From Citromicrobium sp. UBA3494 (lineage in GTDB: Bacteria > Pseudomonadota > Alphaproteobacteria > Sphingomonadales > Sphingomonadaceae), in contig DFQH01000002.1 in assembly GCA_002377695.1 (NCBI GenBank), positions 124,001 through 188,000 on the forward strand: a stretch of 64,000 nt of DNA, written 5' to 3'. Positions 19,081-28,690 of the stretch are shown piece by piece. The notes beneath the pieces were generated by a model. That model worked only from the letters and a program-made list of their open reading frames with translations, did no database searches and was not told the origin of the DNA. How positions within the stretch are numbered: position 1 is the first letter of the stretch; the number at the start of each line of letters is the position of its first letter. A program made the translations under genes and the position numbers.

Positions 19081-19827
19081 TTACTTCTTGGCGGTCTTGG
19101 CGGCCTGCTGGGTGGATGCAGCCGTCATCGGCTTCACCGCACCGTTCGAGTTGATGTAGGCGAGCAGATCGGTCGAGAAGCCGGTCAGCAGCTCGGCAAT
19201 CCGCTTGTTGCGCGACTGCAGCCAGTTGTACGCGAACACGGCGGGCACGGCGACCAGCAGACCGATCGCGGTCATGATGAGCGCCTCACCAACCGGGCCG
19301 GCAACCTTGTCGATCGAGGCCGAACCGGCGAGACCGATGTTGATCAGCGCGCGGTAGATCCCGATCACGGTGCCGAGCAGGCCGACGAACGGCGCGGTCG
19401 CGCCGACCGTGGCGAGGAAGGCCAGGCCACCATTCAGGCGCGACATGATGAGGTCCTGCGAACGCTGCAGCGAACCGTGCATCCAGTCGTGCGCTTCCAG
19501 GCTGTCGGTCATCTTGCCGTGCGAGGCCTGAGCTTCGATGCCGTCGTCGACCATCTGGCGCCATGCGCTGTTCTTGTCGAGCTTGGTGGCGCCTTCGTCC
19601 AGCGTGTTGGCACGCCAGAACTGGGTGCGCACCTTCTTGTACTGCCGCATCACCTTGGCCTGCTCGAGGTACTTGGTGATGAGGATATAGAACGAACCGA
19701 TCGACTGGATGACAAGCACGGTAAGGATGGCCCAGGCGACGGGGCCGCCCTGCTCCATCGCTTCCATGAAGCCGAACTGGGTTTCCGGTGCTGCCTCGCC
19801 GGCGGCCGCCAAAAGATTGATGAACAT
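19081..19827 (-). CDS. exbB: ExbB/TolQ-family proton channel protein
   Basis: A 248-residue membrane protein of the MotA/TolQ/ExbB family, the pentameric channel of the TonB motor. Three membrane segments are visible: 'VAWAILTVLVIQSIGSFYIL' near the N-terminus, 'LAFLATVGATAPFVGLLGTV' with the conserved 'APFVGLLGTVIGIYRAL' signature, and 'ALIMTAIGLLVAVPAVFAYN'. GGAGAG precedes the ATG. It lies between tonB and three exbD genes. With TonB it powers uptake through TonB-dependent outer-membrane receptors, which sphingomonads have in large numbers. Confidence 0.95.
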   Translation of the reverse strand: MFINLLAAAGEAAPETQFGFMEAMEQGGPVAWAILTVLVIQSIGSFYILITKYLEQAKVMRQYKKVRTQFWRANTLDEGATKLDKNSAWRQMVDDGIEAQASHGKMTDSLEAHDWMHGSLQRSQDLIMSRLNGGLAFLATVGATAPFVGLLGTVIGIYRALINIGLAGSASIDKVAGPVGEALIMTAIGLLVAVPAVFAYNWLQSRNKRIAELLTGFSTDLLAYINSNGAVKPMTAASTQQAAKTAKK

Positions 19828-19916
19828 CGCGAACTCTCCAAAAAAGAATGGCTAATTAAAACAAACCGACGCGCATCCGCATTTCCCCACGCGAGGATGC
19901 GCGCCACTCCTGAAAA

Positions 19917-20612
19917 TCACCTCGGCAACACGTAGCGGATAGACTGCGTCGTGGTTGCCTGGATGGGGTCGCCGGCTGCGTTCAGCGCCGGGTTGTAGCG
20001 CGCGTAGCGCCGCATCCCGCGGCACGCCGCATCGTCCAGCGTGCTCGAGCCCGAGGAGCCCGTGACCGAACATGCGCTGACCCGACCTCTGGTGTCGACG
20101 GTGATGCGCATGGTCACGATGCCTTCCTCGTCGCGCGAGAGTGCACGCTGTGGATAGTCACCCTGAATCTGACCGGCCCAGCGGCCCTGGTTGTCGGGCG
20201 ACAGACCGCGAGCCTGCGAAGGCGGCGGCGGTGGCGGCGGCGGCGGCGGCGGCGCCGGAGGCGCTACCGGCGCGGCAGGCGGAATCCGCAATGCCGGCGG
20301 TGCGGGCGGCGGAATCGTCTGCTGCGTACGCACCTGGGGCGGGTTTGTGGCCACCGAGATCGGCGGCGGCGGTGCCACCGGGGGTGGAGGCGCAACTTCC
20401 TGTTGCGGCTCTTCTGGTGGCGGCGGCTCATCCTCCGGCTCAGGCGGCTCGGGTTCTTCGATATCGACCGTGGTCACACGTTCGACGATCTCTTTGGTAT
20501 TGCTGATTCCGAGATACTCCAAGAGCACCCAGAACAGACCAAGGTGGATGAGAACAACGATGATAATCGCGACAAGTTTGTTGCCGCTCATCTGTTGGTC
20601 TGAATAAGCCAT
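19917..20612 (-). CDS. tonB: Energy transducer TonB
   Basis: A 231-residue TonB. The N-terminal anchor is residues ~10-30 ('KLVAIIIVVLIHLGLFWVLL'). A long Glu/Pro then Pro-rich spacer ('EPEPPEPEDEPPPPEEP', later runs of 6-10 prolines) spans the periplasm. The C-terminal TonB domain includes 'QGDYPQRALSRDEEGIVTMR', 'TVDTRGRVSACSVTGSSG' and 'IRYVLPR'. Two cysteines in the C-terminal domain (ACSV and DAACRG) are a common feature of alphaproteobacterial TonB. It is the first gene of tonB-exbB-exbD-exbD. The Gly-rich open frames on the other strand are shadows of the Pro codons. Confidence 0.93.
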   Translation of the reverse strand: MAYSDQQMSGNKLVAIIIVVLIHLGLFWVLLEYLGISNTKEIVERVTTVDIEEPEPPEPEDEPPPPEEPQQEVAPPPPVAPPPPISVATNPPQVRTQQTIPPPAPPALRIPPAAPVAPPAPPPPPPPPPPPSQARGLSPDNQGRWAGQIQGDYPQRALSRDEEGIVTMRITVDTRGRVSACSVTGSSGSSTLDDAACRGMRRYARYNPALNAAGDPIQATTTQSIRYVLPR

Positions 20613-20935
20613 GCAGTCGCATCACTCCATCAAACACCGGGCGCGGCCCGGCGATCATGTCCGGCGGCTGCACCGGACGGCGATTATCGGTCCCCTCAGG
20701 TCAATCGTTTGCATCCCCGGACACGCCGAAGCCGCAATTTAATTAGCCAGAGGGGCCGTTGCCGGGCCATCTCTTACCGTCCGCCCGGACCGGCCGGGTC
20801 TTAAACAGGATGATTACCCTCTGCAAACCCTTTGTCGGTTCAGTCAGGATTCACGGCGAAGTGTGTCTCCAGACTGAAAATCTTGTCAGTGGAATTATAT
20901 AACGCGTTCCGACAGGCTCAATTCCGGAGAGTGCC
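20613..20935. promoter_or_regulatory. Divergent intergenic region between tonB and an exported protein gene
   Basis: 323 bases with no gene. It must hold the tonB promoter (reading left) and the promoter of the gene at 20936 (reading right). It is AT-richer than its surroundings in places, for example the 'GGAATTATATAAC' stretch at 20891-20903, a plausible -10 area for the rightward gene; no convincing -35 at proper distance and no clear Fur box were found. Confidence 0.4.
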
Positions 20936-21805
20936 GTGAAGTTCCTCGCCCCGTTTATTGCCACCGCCATGCTCGCCGCAGCCCCCTTGCCGGGTGCCGC
21001 CGCTGCGGCGCAGAACTCGGGCAGCGCGGCCGCCGCGCCGACCCAGGCCAGCGATGCGGACCTGATCGACCTGGCGGATTATTCGGATCTCGTCCTGCGC
21101 GCCAAAGTGCGCCGCCAGAGCGAGGTGCCGCCCGAACGTGCGCCCGGACTGAAGCCGGGCCATGCGCGCTTCTATATCGAAGCGGACACGATCGGTCTGA
21201 TCTCGGGGACGAGTTCGGTGGGCGAGCGCGTGCGTTACCTGGTGGACCTTCCGTATGATGCGCGCGGCCGCAAGCCGAAGCTGAAAAAGGAAGAGGTGCT
21301 GCTGTTCGCTCGCCCCGTGCCGCGCAGGCCGGGGGAGATCCAGCTGGTCGCGCCGGATGCGCAATTGCTCTGGAACGATGCGCTGGAACAGCGCACCCGT
21401 GCCATTTTGACACAGCTTGTGGCGCCCGGTGCAGCCCCCCGGATCGTGGGTGTGGGCGATGCGCTTTCGGTCGCAGGCACCCTCGCAGGCGAATCGGAAA
21501 CCCAGATATTCCTGGAAACGGTCGACGATTCTCCGGCCGCGATCAGCGTGGTGCGGCGGCCCGGGATGGCGCCGGTGTGGGGCGTATCCTTCTCCGAAAT
21601 CGTGGATCAGGCGGCCAGCGTTCCGGCCGAGGGCAGCCTCGCCTATTATCGTCTGGCCTGCGCGCTGCCGCGTTCGCTGCCGAGCGAGGCGAACCTGGCC
21701 CGCGAGCCGGCCGACCGCGCACGGGCGAGCGACGATTACCGCTTTGTCCTGTCGCAACTGGGCCCTTGCCCGCGCCTGCGCGAGGCCCCGACGCTCTCCT
21801 ACTGA
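20936..21805 (+). CDS. Exported protein of unknown function
   Basis: A 289-residue protein starting at GTG 20936 with GGAGAG upstream. A signal peptide ('MKFLAPFIATAMLAAAPLPG' then 'AAAAAQ') directs export. The mature protein begins with 'DLIDLADYSDLVLRAKVRRQ', followed by a beta-rich domain with 'GERVRYLVDLPYDARGRKPK' and a short C-terminal Pro/Cys tail ('LGPCPRLREAPTLSY'). The 'SDLVLRAKV...' opening and the 'LLFARPV' strand suggest an OB-like or beta-sandwich fold, but no family was recognised. It is divergent from tonB and 83 bases before hom; a role is not evident. Confidence 0.7.
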   Translation: MKFLAPFIATAMLAAAPLPGAAAAAQNSGSAAAAPTQASDADLIDLADYSDLVLRAKVRRQSEVPPERAPGLKPGHARFYIEADTIGLISGTSSVGERVRYLVDLPYDARGRKPKLKKEEVLLFARPVPRRPGEIQLVAPDAQLLWNDALEQRTRAILTQLVAPGAAPRIVGVGDALSVAGTLAGESETQIFLETVDDSPAAISVVRRPGMAPVWGVSFSEIVDQAASVPAEGSLAYYRLACALPRSLPSEANLAREPADRARASDDYRFVLSQLGPCPRLREAPTLSY

Positions 21806-21888
21806 TCTCGCGCGTCGCGCTGCCACAGGTCCGTGAAATATCCCCGGGGGCTTGCCTTCGCGCATGCGGTGCCTAATCGCGTCGCGCC

Positions 21889-23217
21889 ATGGACAGAGCA
21901 TTCAAACTTGGCATCGCCGGGCTCGGCACGGTCGGCACCGGCGTTGTGCGCCTGCTGAACGAACACGCCGATCTGCTGGCCGAGCGCAGCGGGCGGCGGA
22001 TCGAAATAGCGGCGGTGAGCGCACGGAACCCGGCGCGCGATCGCGGGATCGACCTTTCCGGTTACCGGTGGTGCGAGGACCCGGTCGAACTGGCGAACTT
22101 CGACGGGCTCGATGCGGTGGTCGAGGTGATCGGCGGCACGGAGGGCCCCGCGCTCGATCTTGCCAGGGCGAGCCTCGATGCGGGCCGATCCTTCGTCACG
22201 GCGAACAAGGCGATGATCGCCGAACACGGCCTCGCCCTGGCCGGATCTGCCGAGCGTACCGGCGCCGCGCTCGCCTTCGAAGCCGCGGTTTGCGCGGGAA
22301 CGCCGATCCTGCAGACCCTGCGCGAAGGCATGGTCGCCAACAGGATCGACCGGATCGAGGGAATCCTTAACGGCACCAGCAACTACATCCTTTCCGCGAT
22401 GGAGCGTTCGGGCGAGGATTTTGCCGAGACCCTCGCCGAAGCACAGCGGCTCGGTTACGCGGAAGCCGACCCGGCGCTCGACGTCGGTGGCGGAGACGCT
22501 GCGCACAAGCTGGCGATCCTTGCTGCGCTCGGCTTCGGGCTCAGGCCCGATTTCGGCAGCGTCGAGGTGGAAGGCATCCGCGATGTGCGGGCTGCCGATA
22601 TCGCGCAGGCCGAACGGCTTGGATTCGTCATCCGCCTGGTCGCGATGGCCGATCTCGAACGCCGGAATGGCGCGCCCGCTCGCCTTCTGCAGCGGGTCCG
22701 TCCGTGCCTGCTGCCCGCAGATCATCCGCTGGCGCGAATCGACGGGCCGACCAACGCGGTGCTGGCCCAGGGCGACTACGCGGGACCGATCCTGCTGCAG
22801 GGCGCAGGCGCGGGCAGCGAATCGACTGCCAGCGCGGTAGTTGCCGATATCGTCGCGCTCGCCCGGGGCGATGCGCGCCCGGCTTTCGGGGTCCCCGCAT
22901 CCAGCCTGGAAAGCGCGGAAAGCGCCGATTCGGGATCGCGCGAGGCGCGGTATTACCTGCGCTTCGTGGTCGCGGATCGCCCCGGCGTGCTGGCCGAGCT
23001 GGCCGCCGCGATGCGCGATGCGCGGGTGAGCATTCAGAGCCTGATTCAGGAAGGCGAGAATCTGGGCAATGGCGAGGACACCGGCGAGGCCGGGATCATG
23101 ATTGCCCTGGTCACGCACAAGGCTCCGGCCCGCAACATCAGGGATGCACTGCATCGTCTGGGCGATTCGCCGAGCATCGTCGAAACGCCGCTGGCCATGC
23201 CGCTCCTGATGAATTGA
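21889..23217 (+). CDS. hom: Homoserine dehydrogenase
   Basis: A 442-residue cytosolic enzyme reducing aspartate semialdehyde to homoserine on the way to threonine and methionine. The NAD(P)-binding Rossmann loop is 'GLGTVGTGVVRLL' (residues 9-21). The catalytic region carries 'VTANKAMIAEHG', 'GILNGTSNYIL' and 'GYAEADPALDVGGGDAAHKL'. The C-terminal ~90 residues ('YYLRFVVADRPGVLAELAAA' onward) are an ACT domain, consistent with feedback control by threonine. The next co-directional gene is glpX, the usual alphaproteobacterial order, although here a minus-strand gene lies between them. Confidence 0.96.
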   Translation: MDRAFKLGIAGLGTVGTGVVRLLNEHADLLAERSGRRIEIAAVSARNPARDRGIDLSGYRWCEDPVELANFDGLDAVVEVIGGTEGPALDLARASLDAGRSFVTANKAMIAEHGLALAGSAERTGAALAFEAAVCAGTPILQTLREGMVANRIDRIEGILNGTSNYILSAMERSGEDFAETLAEAQRLGYAEADPALDVGGGDAAHKLAILAALGFGLRPDFGSVEVEGIRDVRAADIAQAERLGFVIRLVAMADLERRNGAPARLLQRVRPCLLPADHPLARIDGPTNAVLAQGDYAGPILLQGAGAGSESTASAVVADIVALARGDARPAFGVPASSLESAESADSGSREARYYLRFVVADRPGVLAELAAAMRDARVSIQSLIQEGENLGNGEDTGEAGIMIALVTHKAPARNIRDALHRLGDSPSIVETPLAMPLLMN

Positions 23218-23236
23218 GCCCGATCGTTCGTACGCG

Positions 23237-23854
23237 CTAGGGTTGCGGCGTAGTGCCTTCCTCGTCTGCGGCATCGGTGGCGGGCCCGGTGTCGGGCCGA
23301 TCCGTGGCATTTCCGGCAATCGCCTCCGCTTCGACGAGGGCCTCCCCTTCGTCATACCGGCTGCCACGCGGCGCGAGCCCCCGTGCGATCCGGTCCGCAT
23401 CCGATCCCGGCGGGGCTTCGGGCAGCGCGGTCACGTCGATCATGTAGACCGGTGGCGGCGGGCACGGAGGCACGATGCACAATCCGCCGACCGTCGCAGG
23501 ACCCCTGAAGATTCCGGGGCCCGCGACATCGGGCGCTTCCCCGGCCCAGGACAGGTGGCTGTCGTCGCCCTCCTCCAGCCGCGATGAAACACGATAGCGC
23601 TCCGCATCGGCTTCGACCGGGGCGCACACGATGATGAGGGTTTCGTCTTCGCTGATTTCGCAGTCGGCGGGTTTTTCGGGTTCGGGCTCGGGGAGCGTGT
23701 AGGCTTCCTTCGCGCGTTCGAGCAGCGGGCCCACGAAATCCGCCGAACCCGCCTTTTGCTCCGCGGGCTGCGAGGATTGCGCCCCCGACGCGCCGGGCCA
23801 CGCCAGCATGAAGGCGAGCAAAGCGGCGTGCAAATACTTCGATCCAGTCGACAC
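23237..23854 (-). CDS. Exported proline/acid-rich hypothetical protein
   Basis: A 205-residue protein with a probable signal peptide ('LHAALLAFMLAWPGASGAQ') and a low-complexity mature part rich in Glu, Pro and Asp. A short Cys-bearing segment, 'PADCEISEDETLIIVCAPVE', and later 'GGLCIVPPCPPPPVYMIDV' give four cysteines that could pair. No family was recognised. The opposite strand also has open frames, but the signal peptide and its placement as an antiparallel gene between hom and glpX support this reading. Confidence 0.6.
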   Translation of the reverse strand: MSTGSKYLHAALLAFMLAWPGASGAQSSQPAEQKAGSADFVGPLLERAKEAYTLPEPEPEKPADCEISEDETLIIVCAPVEADAERYRVSSRLEEGDDSHLSWAGEAPDVAGPGIFRGPATVGGLCIVPPCPPPPVYMIDVTALPEAPPGSDADRIARGLAPRGSRYDEGEALVEAEAIAGNATDRPDTGPATDAADEEGTTPQP

Positions 23855-23917
23855 GGCCCCGCTCCCGGACTAGGCGCTCACAGGACCGCCAAGCATACCA
23901 GAAGGGCTGAATCACCT

Positions 23918-24901
23918 ATGAACACCGCAAGCGATGGCAAGACGAACGAACTCGACCGGGTGCTCGTGCTCGAAATGGTTCGCGTGACAGAAAAAGCTGC
24001 GATTGCGGCTTCGAAGCTGGTCGGGCGCGGCGACGAGAAGGCCGCCGATGCCGCTGCCGTGGAAGCCATGCGGCGCGCCTTCGACAAGCTGGATATCGAC
24101 GGGACCGTGGTGATCGGCGAAGGCGAGCGGGATGAGGCGCCGATGCTGTTTATTGGCGAGAAGGTGGGCGGTGCACCGGGAACCGGCCCCAAGATCGATA
24201 TTGCGCTCGACCCGCTCGAAGGGACCACCATCACCGCCAAGGCCGGGCCCAACGCGCTTGCCGTGCTGGCGGCGGCAGAAGAGGGCAACCTGCTCAACGC
24301 GCCCGATGTCTACATGGACAAGCTGGCGGTCGGCCCCGGCTATCCGGAAGGCATCATCGATCTCGCCAAATCGCCGACCGAGAACGTGAAGGCGGTGGCC
24401 GAGGCCAAGGGCGTGAAGCCCGAAGACATCATCGTTTGCGTGCTCGACCGTCCGCGTCACGAGGGCCTGATCGCGGAACTGCGCGAGCTGGGCTGCGGCG
24501 TGACTCTGATCGGCGATGGCGACGTGGCGGGCGTGATTGCCGTGACCGATCCGGACACGACGATCGACATGTACATGGGCCAGGGCGGCGCGCCCGAAGG
24601 CGTGCTGGCCGCCGCCGCGCTGCGCTGTGTGGGCGGCCAGTTCAACGGCCGTCTGCTGTTCCGCAACGACGACGAGAAGGCGCGCGCGGCCAAGTGGGGC
24701 GTTGAGGATCTGGACCGGATCTACACGCTGGGCGAGCTCGCAAAGGGCGACTGCATCTTCGCCGCCACCGGCGTTACCTCCGGATCGCTGCTGGAAGGCG
24801 TCAAGCGCCTGCCGGGAGGCCGGATGACGACGGAAAGCGTGGTGATGCGCTCTTCTTCCGGCACGGTGCGCTGGATCAAGAGCGAGCACCGGGCGCGGTA
24901 G
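23918..24901 (+). CDS. glpX: Class II fructose-1,6-bisphosphatase
   Basis: A 327-residue GlpX-type phosphatase making fructose 6-phosphate in gluconeogenesis. Hallmarks are 'VTEKAAIAASKLVGRGDEKA' at the N-terminus, 'GTVVIGEGERDEAPMLFIGE', the metal-binding 'DPLEGTT' (residues 98-104), 'DRPRHEGLIAELRELG', and the C-terminal 'FAATGVTSGSLLEGVK'. The start at ATG 23918 fits the family's N-terminus; longer readings run into the antisense gene. Confidence 0.96.
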   Translation: MNTASDGKTNELDRVLVLEMVRVTEKAAIAASKLVGRGDEKAADAAAVEAMRRAFDKLDIDGTVVIGEGERDEAPMLFIGEKVGGAPGTGPKIDIALDPLEGTTITAKAGPNALAVLAAAEEGNLLNAPDVYMDKLAVGPGYPEGIIDLAKSPTENVKAVAEAKGVKPEDIIVCVLDRPRHEGLIAELRELGCGVTLIGDGDVAGVIAVTDPDTTIDMYMGQGGAPEGVLAAAALRCVGGQFNGRLLFRNDDEKARAAKWGVEDLDRIYTLGELAKGDCIFAATGVTSGSLLEGVKRLPGGRMTTESVVMRSSSGTVRWIKSEHRAR

Positions 24902-24911
24902 GGCGCGACCA

Positions 24912-25604
24912 GTGGCCGCACCGGGTCATGTGCCTGCCGAAGCCGTGGCACTTGCGCACCGGCTCGGCATCGAAGAGCCGCGATATGGCGGTTCGATCCT
25001 CTTGCGGCAGACCGGTCGGCTGCGCAGCGATTCAAGAGCCCGGTGGATGCGTTTCAAGGCGCGCCAGCACATTGCCGTGGATCGGTGCGCCTTTGCGTGG
25101 CGGGCCGGGGTCGGCCCGTTGGGCTTCATCCACGTCGAAGATGCTCTCGACGGGGTCACGCCAATCGGCAGGGTCGCCGCGTTGGGCATGATCCCTCTCG
25201 CACGGTCCGAATATTCAGTCCCGCTGCTCAAGGGCGAAGTGATGCGATATCTCGCCGAGATGCCGTGGGCACCCGACGCCATCCTCGCCAATTCCGAACT
25301 TCAGTGGGAAGCGCAGGGTGAAGGGCGACTGGCGGTGAGCGCCACGATCGACGCAATCGAGGCTACGGTCATCTTCCACCTCGACGAGACAGGTCTGCCG
25401 GTTCGGGTGGCGGGACGCAGGCCACGGCAGGAGGGCGGGGTCTTCCACGAGCGAGAATGGCACGGCGAGTTCGGCGATTTTCGCACGATCGAGGGCCGAC
25501 TGGTGCCGCATGTCGGGAGAGTCTCCTGGCGTATCGAGGCAGAGCGGGTCGACGTCTGGCACGGGCGGCTCGTGGCGTGGTCGATCAGCGGGCCGAAGCG
25601 TTGA
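24912..25604 (+). CDS. DUF6544/DUF6920-like protein
   Basis: A 230-residue protein starting at GTG 24912, 10 bases after glpX. It shows '[20 protein letters not shown]', '[20 protein letters not shown]' and '[17 protein letters not shown]', the pattern I recall from the family called DUF6544 or DUF6920, whose function is unknown and whose members resemble lipid-binding beta-barrels such as LolA; family assignment is from memory. No signal peptide or membrane helix is seen. Antisense open frames are shadows. Confidence 0.65.
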   Translation: MAAPGHVPAEAVALAHRLGIEEPRYGGSILLRQTGRLRSDSRARWMRFKARQHIAVDRCAFAWRAGVGPLGFIHVEDALDGVTPIGRVAALGMIPLARSEYSVPLLKGEVMRYLAEMPWAPDAILANSELQWEAQGEGRLAVSATIDAIEATVIFHLDETGLPVRVAGRRPRQEGGVFHEREWHGEFGDFRTIEGRLVPHVGRVSWRIEAERVDVWHGRLVAWSISGPKR

Positions 25605-25704
25605 GTTGCCGGAAACCTCGTCGATCGCTCTGTTGCAATCGCGTGACCGTGGGGTTAGCCGCCGAACCGATCCCGCTCCGCGCGCAACAAGGACTGACCC
25701 CCTT

Positions 25705-26640
25705 ATGAAACTGATGGCCGGCAATTCGAACCTGCCCCTGGCCCGCGCCGTTGCGGGCTATCTTGAAATTCCGCTGACCGATGCAAGCGTAAGGCGCTTC
25801 GCGGACGAGGAAGTCTTCATCGAGATTCACGAGAACGTGCGCGGCGAAGACGTGTTCGTGCTCCAGTCGACCAGCTTCCCGGCGAACGACAACCTGATGG
25901 AACTGCTGATCGCGATCGATGCGCTCAAGCGCGCCTCGGCGCGGCGGATCACGGCGGTGGTCCCCTATTTCGGCTATGCCCGGCAGGATCGCAAACCCGG
26001 CCCGCGCACGCCGATTTCGGCCAAGCTGGTCGCCAACCTGATCACGCAGGCAGGCGCAGACCGCGTGTTGGCGGTGGACCTGCACGCAGGCCAGATCCAG
26101 GGCTTCTTCGACATCCCGACCGACAACCTGTTCGCCGCGCCCGTGATGGCAGCGGATATCCAGGCGCGCTACGGCGACAAGGATCTGATGGTCGTCTCCC
26201 CCGACGTGGGCGGCGTGGTGCGCGCCCGCGCGCTGGCCAAGCGGCTCGACAACGCACCGCTCGCCATCGTCGACAAGCGACGCGACCGGCCCGGCGAATC
26301 GGAAGTGATGAACATCATCGGCGACGTGAAGGGCCGCCACTGCGTGCTGATCGACGATATCGTCGATTCGGGCGGCACCTTGTGCAACGCGGCCGACGCG
26401 CTGCTCGAACAGGGTGCCGAATCGGTCGCCGCCTACATCACCCACGGCGTGCTGTCGGGCGGCGCGGTGGCGCGGGTTGACGGATCGCAGCTGACCGAAC
26501 TGGTGGTGACCGACACGATCCCCGCCGCAGAAGCCGCCAAAGACGCCAAGCGCATCCGCTACCTTACCATCGCCCCGCTGATCGGCGAGGCGGTGCGGCG
26601 GATTGCGGACGAAAGCTCGGTTTCCAGTCTGTTCGACTAG
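25705..26640 (+). CDS. prs: Ribose-phosphate pyrophosphokinase
   Basis: A 311-residue PRPP synthase, transferring pyrophosphate from ATP to ribose 5-phosphate for purine, pyrimidine, His and Trp synthesis. The start at 25705 ('[20 protein letters not shown]') matches the family N-terminus. Visible motifs are '[20 protein letters not shown]', the ATP flexible loop '[20 protein letters not shown]', and the PRPP loop '[12 protein letters not shown]' (residues 214-225). Its stop codon overlaps the GTG start of the next gene by one base (TAGTG). Confidence 0.97.
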   Translation: MKLMAGNSNLPLARAVAGYLEIPLTDASVRRFADEEVFIEIHENVRGEDVFVLQSTSFPANDNLMELLIAIDALKRASARRITAVVPYFGYARQDRKPGPRTPISAKLVANLITQAGADRVLAVDLHAGQIQGFFDIPTDNLFAAPVMAADIQARYGDKDLMVVSPDVGGVVRARALAKRLDNAPLAIVDKRRDRPGESEVMNIIGDVKGRHCVLIDDIVDSGGTLCNAADALLEQGAESVAAYITHGVLSGGAVARVDGSQLTELVVTDTIPAAEAAKDAKRIRYLTIAPLIGEAVRRIADESSVSSLFD

Positions 26641-27455
26641 TGAAACTCGACGACGAACTTGCTGTCGCCCACCGGCTGGCCGACGCCGCGCGGGAGACGA
26701 TTCGCCCGCATTTCCGCAAGGCGTCTGCGGAGTTCAAGGGCGATGCCTCACCGGTGACGGTTGCCGACCGAGAGGCGGAGGACGCGATGCGCGCGATCCT
26801 GATGGCGGAATACGCGCAGGACGGGATCGTGGGCGAGGAGTATCCCGAGCATCAGGGCCGTTCGGGGCGGCAATGGGTGCTCGATCCGATCGACGGCACG
26901 ATCAGCTTCATCGCCGGGCGACCGATCTTCGGCACGCTGATTGCGCTGCTGCAGGATGGCTGGCCCGTGCTGGGCATTATCGACCAGCCTATCATCGGGG
27001 AGCGCTGGGTCGGGCGGATCGGCGCGCCCACCACGCTCAACGGCAAGGACGTGCGCACGCGCAGTTGCAAGAGCCTCGACGCGGCGATGCTTGCGACGAG
27101 CAGCCCGCACTATTTCGATGCGCAGGGCGCGGATGCCTACATGCGGCTCGCCCACGCGGTCGGCGGCAACAAGCGGCAGGGCATGATCGTCTATGGCGGC
27201 GACTGCTACAATTACGGCCTGCTGGCGAACGGCCAGCTCGATATCGTATGCGAATCGGGGCTCAAGCTGTTCGACTATGCCGCACTGGTTCCCATCGTGG
27301 AGGGCGCAGGCGGCACCATGTCCGACTGGCAGGGCCATCCGCTCGACGCGGATAGCGATGGCAGCGTGATCGCTCTGGGCGACCCCGCGCGGCTGGAGGA
27401 TGTGCTCGAAGCTTTGTCCGGGCATTCCCAAGAGGCCGGCGACCACGGGCATTGA
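26640..27455 (+). CDS. hisN: Histidinol-phosphatase-like inositol monophosphatase family protein
   Basis: A 271-residue member of the inositol monophosphatase superfamily, of the subgroup known as HisN (histidinol-phosphate phosphatase, last but one step in histidine synthesis in actinobacteria and alphaproteobacteria). Metal-site motifs are 'GIVGEEYPEHQG', 'LDPIDGT' (D82, D85) followed by 'SFIAGRPIFGTLIAL', and 'CESGLKLFDYAALVPIVEGA', where the family has a WD pair and this one has FD, as HisN proteins do. It starts at GTG overlapping the prs stop, so the PRPP source and this histidine-pathway enzyme are coupled. Confidence 0.85.
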   Translation: MKLDDELAVAHRLADAARETIRPHFRKASAEFKGDASPVTVADREAEDAMRAILMAEYAQDGIVGEEYPEHQGRSGRQWVLDPIDGTISFIAGRPIFGTLIALLQDGWPVLGIIDQPIIGERWVGRIGAPTTLNGKDVRTRSCKSLDAAMLATSSPHYFDAQGADAYMRLAHAVGGNKRQGMIVYGGDCYNYGLLANGQLDIVCESGLKLFDYAALVPIVEGAGGTMSDWQGHPLDADSDGSVIALGDPARLEDVLEALSGHSQEAGDHGH

Positions 27456-27880
27456 TGCGCCTGTTCGTCTACGGCGTGCTGATAAAGGAGCTGGCACAAG
27501 GCCACGCAGCGCGGCTGATCGCCGGGCTGGGGCCGGGCCAGCCTGCGTGCGTTCGCGGTTCGCTCTATGCTGTCGGGCGAGAGAGCGAGGGCGGTTGCTA
27601 CCCGATCCTGTTGCATGATCCTGCGGGGCCGCAGGTCCATGGTTTCGTCCACGAAGCCAACGCCGTCGACTGGGCGGCGATGGACGCGTTCGAGAATGCG
27701 CACGAGGGCGCGGGCGCCGAATATGTCCGGCGCGCAATCGACGTGACGCTGGCCGACGGCACGCGCACCAGCGCCTTTGCCTATTGCTATGCGCGCGCCG
27801 TTCCGCCGGGTGCGGAAGCGATCCCCGGCGGCAGCTTTGCCGCCTGGCTGAGAGACACGGGCCGCACCGCTTTTAGCTGA
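27455..27880 (+). CDS. Gamma-glutamylcyclotransferase (GGCT/AIG2-like) family protein
   Basis: A 141-residue protein starting at ATG 27455, overlapping the hisN stop by one base (TGATG). The N-terminal 'MRLFVYGVLIKELAQGHAAR' is the AIG2-fold 'vYGtL' loop that binds the gamma-glutamyl substrate, and 'VHGFVHEANAVDWAAMDAFE' with 'GAEYVRRAIDVTL' holds the Glu-bearing helix and the strand that follow in the family ('LD.fEg..Y.R..v'). It probably cyclises gamma-glutamyl compounds to 5-oxoproline; the natural substrate is unknown. Confidence 0.8.
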   Translation: MRLFVYGVLIKELAQGHAARLIAGLGPGQPACVRGSLYAVGRESEGGCYPILLHDPAGPQVHGFVHEANAVDWAAMDAFENAHEGAGAEYVRRAIDVTLADGTRTSAFAYCYARAVPPGAEAIPGGSFAAWLRDTGRTAFS

Positions 27881-27930
27881 CCGGCCTTCATTCACCGGCA
27901 CGTTTCGCGCCCAGTGCCGTTGGCAGGAGC

Positions 27931-28689
27931 ATGAGCAAAAACAGCATCTTCATCACCGGCATCGGCAATGGCATCGGCCGCGCCCTCGCCGTCTTCTACA
28001 CGCAACTCGGCTGGAAGGTCGCAGGCATCGATCCCGACGGCGAGGCACTTGCCGAACTGCGCGAGGGGCTCGACGGCGATCTGCTGCTGATCGCGGGCGA
28101 TGCCGGACGCGAGGCGGATGTGATCGACACTGCCGACCGCCTGTCCGAATGGCTCGATGGCACGCCGCTGACCTGCCTGGTCAATAATGCGGGCATTGCC
28201 GACCCTTATGCCGGGCCGCTCGAAGACCTCTCGCTCGCCGATTTCCAGAGCTGGATCGATGCCAGTCTGACCGCCGCCTTCCTGTGCAGCCGCGCGTGCC
28301 TGCCGCTGCTGCGGCGCGGGACCGATGGCAGTATCGTCAACATCTCCTCCACCCGAGCGGTGATGAGCGAGCCCGATTGCTTCGGCTACGCTGCGGCCAA
28401 GGGCGGGCTCGACGCGCTGACCCATGCGATGGCCGTCTCGCTCGGCCCGGATATTCGCGTCAATGCAATCCGCCCGGGCTGGATCGAGACGCGCAACTGG
28501 CAAAAGGAGACCGAGCGCGAGAAGGTCGACCACCGGGAGAAGGACAAGGCGCAGCACCCGGTTGGCCGCGTCGGTCGCCCCGCCGATATTGCCGACACGG
28601 TGCACTGGTTGCTCAGCGCAGGCTTTGTCACCGGGCAGGCGATCAACGTCGATGGTGGCATGACGCGAAAGATGATCTACGAGCACTAG
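27931..28689 (+). CDS. Short-chain dehydrogenase/reductase
   Basis: A 252-residue classical SDR. The NAD(P)-binding loop is 'ITGIGNGIGRAL' (normally TGxxxGxG), 'NNAGIADPYAG' is the NAG motif, and the catalytic set is Ser in 'VNISSTRAV', then 'YAAAKGGLDAL' (Tyr and Lys). The C-terminus has 'TGQAINVDGGM'. The Asp after the second beta strand ('VAGIDPDGEAL') suggests NAD preference. It is followed two bases later by a second SDR, and both may act in one pathway; the substrate cannot be deduced. Confidence 0.88.
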   Translation: MSKNSIFITGIGNGIGRALAVFYTQLGWKVAGIDPDGEALAELREGLDGDLLLIAGDAGREADVIDTADRLSEWLDGTPLTCLVNNAGIADPYAGPLEDLSLADFQSWIDASLTAAFLCSRACLPLLRRGTDGSIVNISSTRAVMSEPDCFGYAAAKGGLDALTHAMAVSLGPDIRVNAIRPGWIETRNWQKETEREKVDHREKDKAQHPVGRVGRPADIADTVHWLLSAGFVTGQAINVDGGMTRKMIYEH

Positions 28690-28690
28690 G

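Noticed and set aside
20191-20607. Gly-rich open frame opposite tonB
   Set aside because: It only reads the complement of TonB proline codons; no ribosome binding site and no non-repetitive domain.
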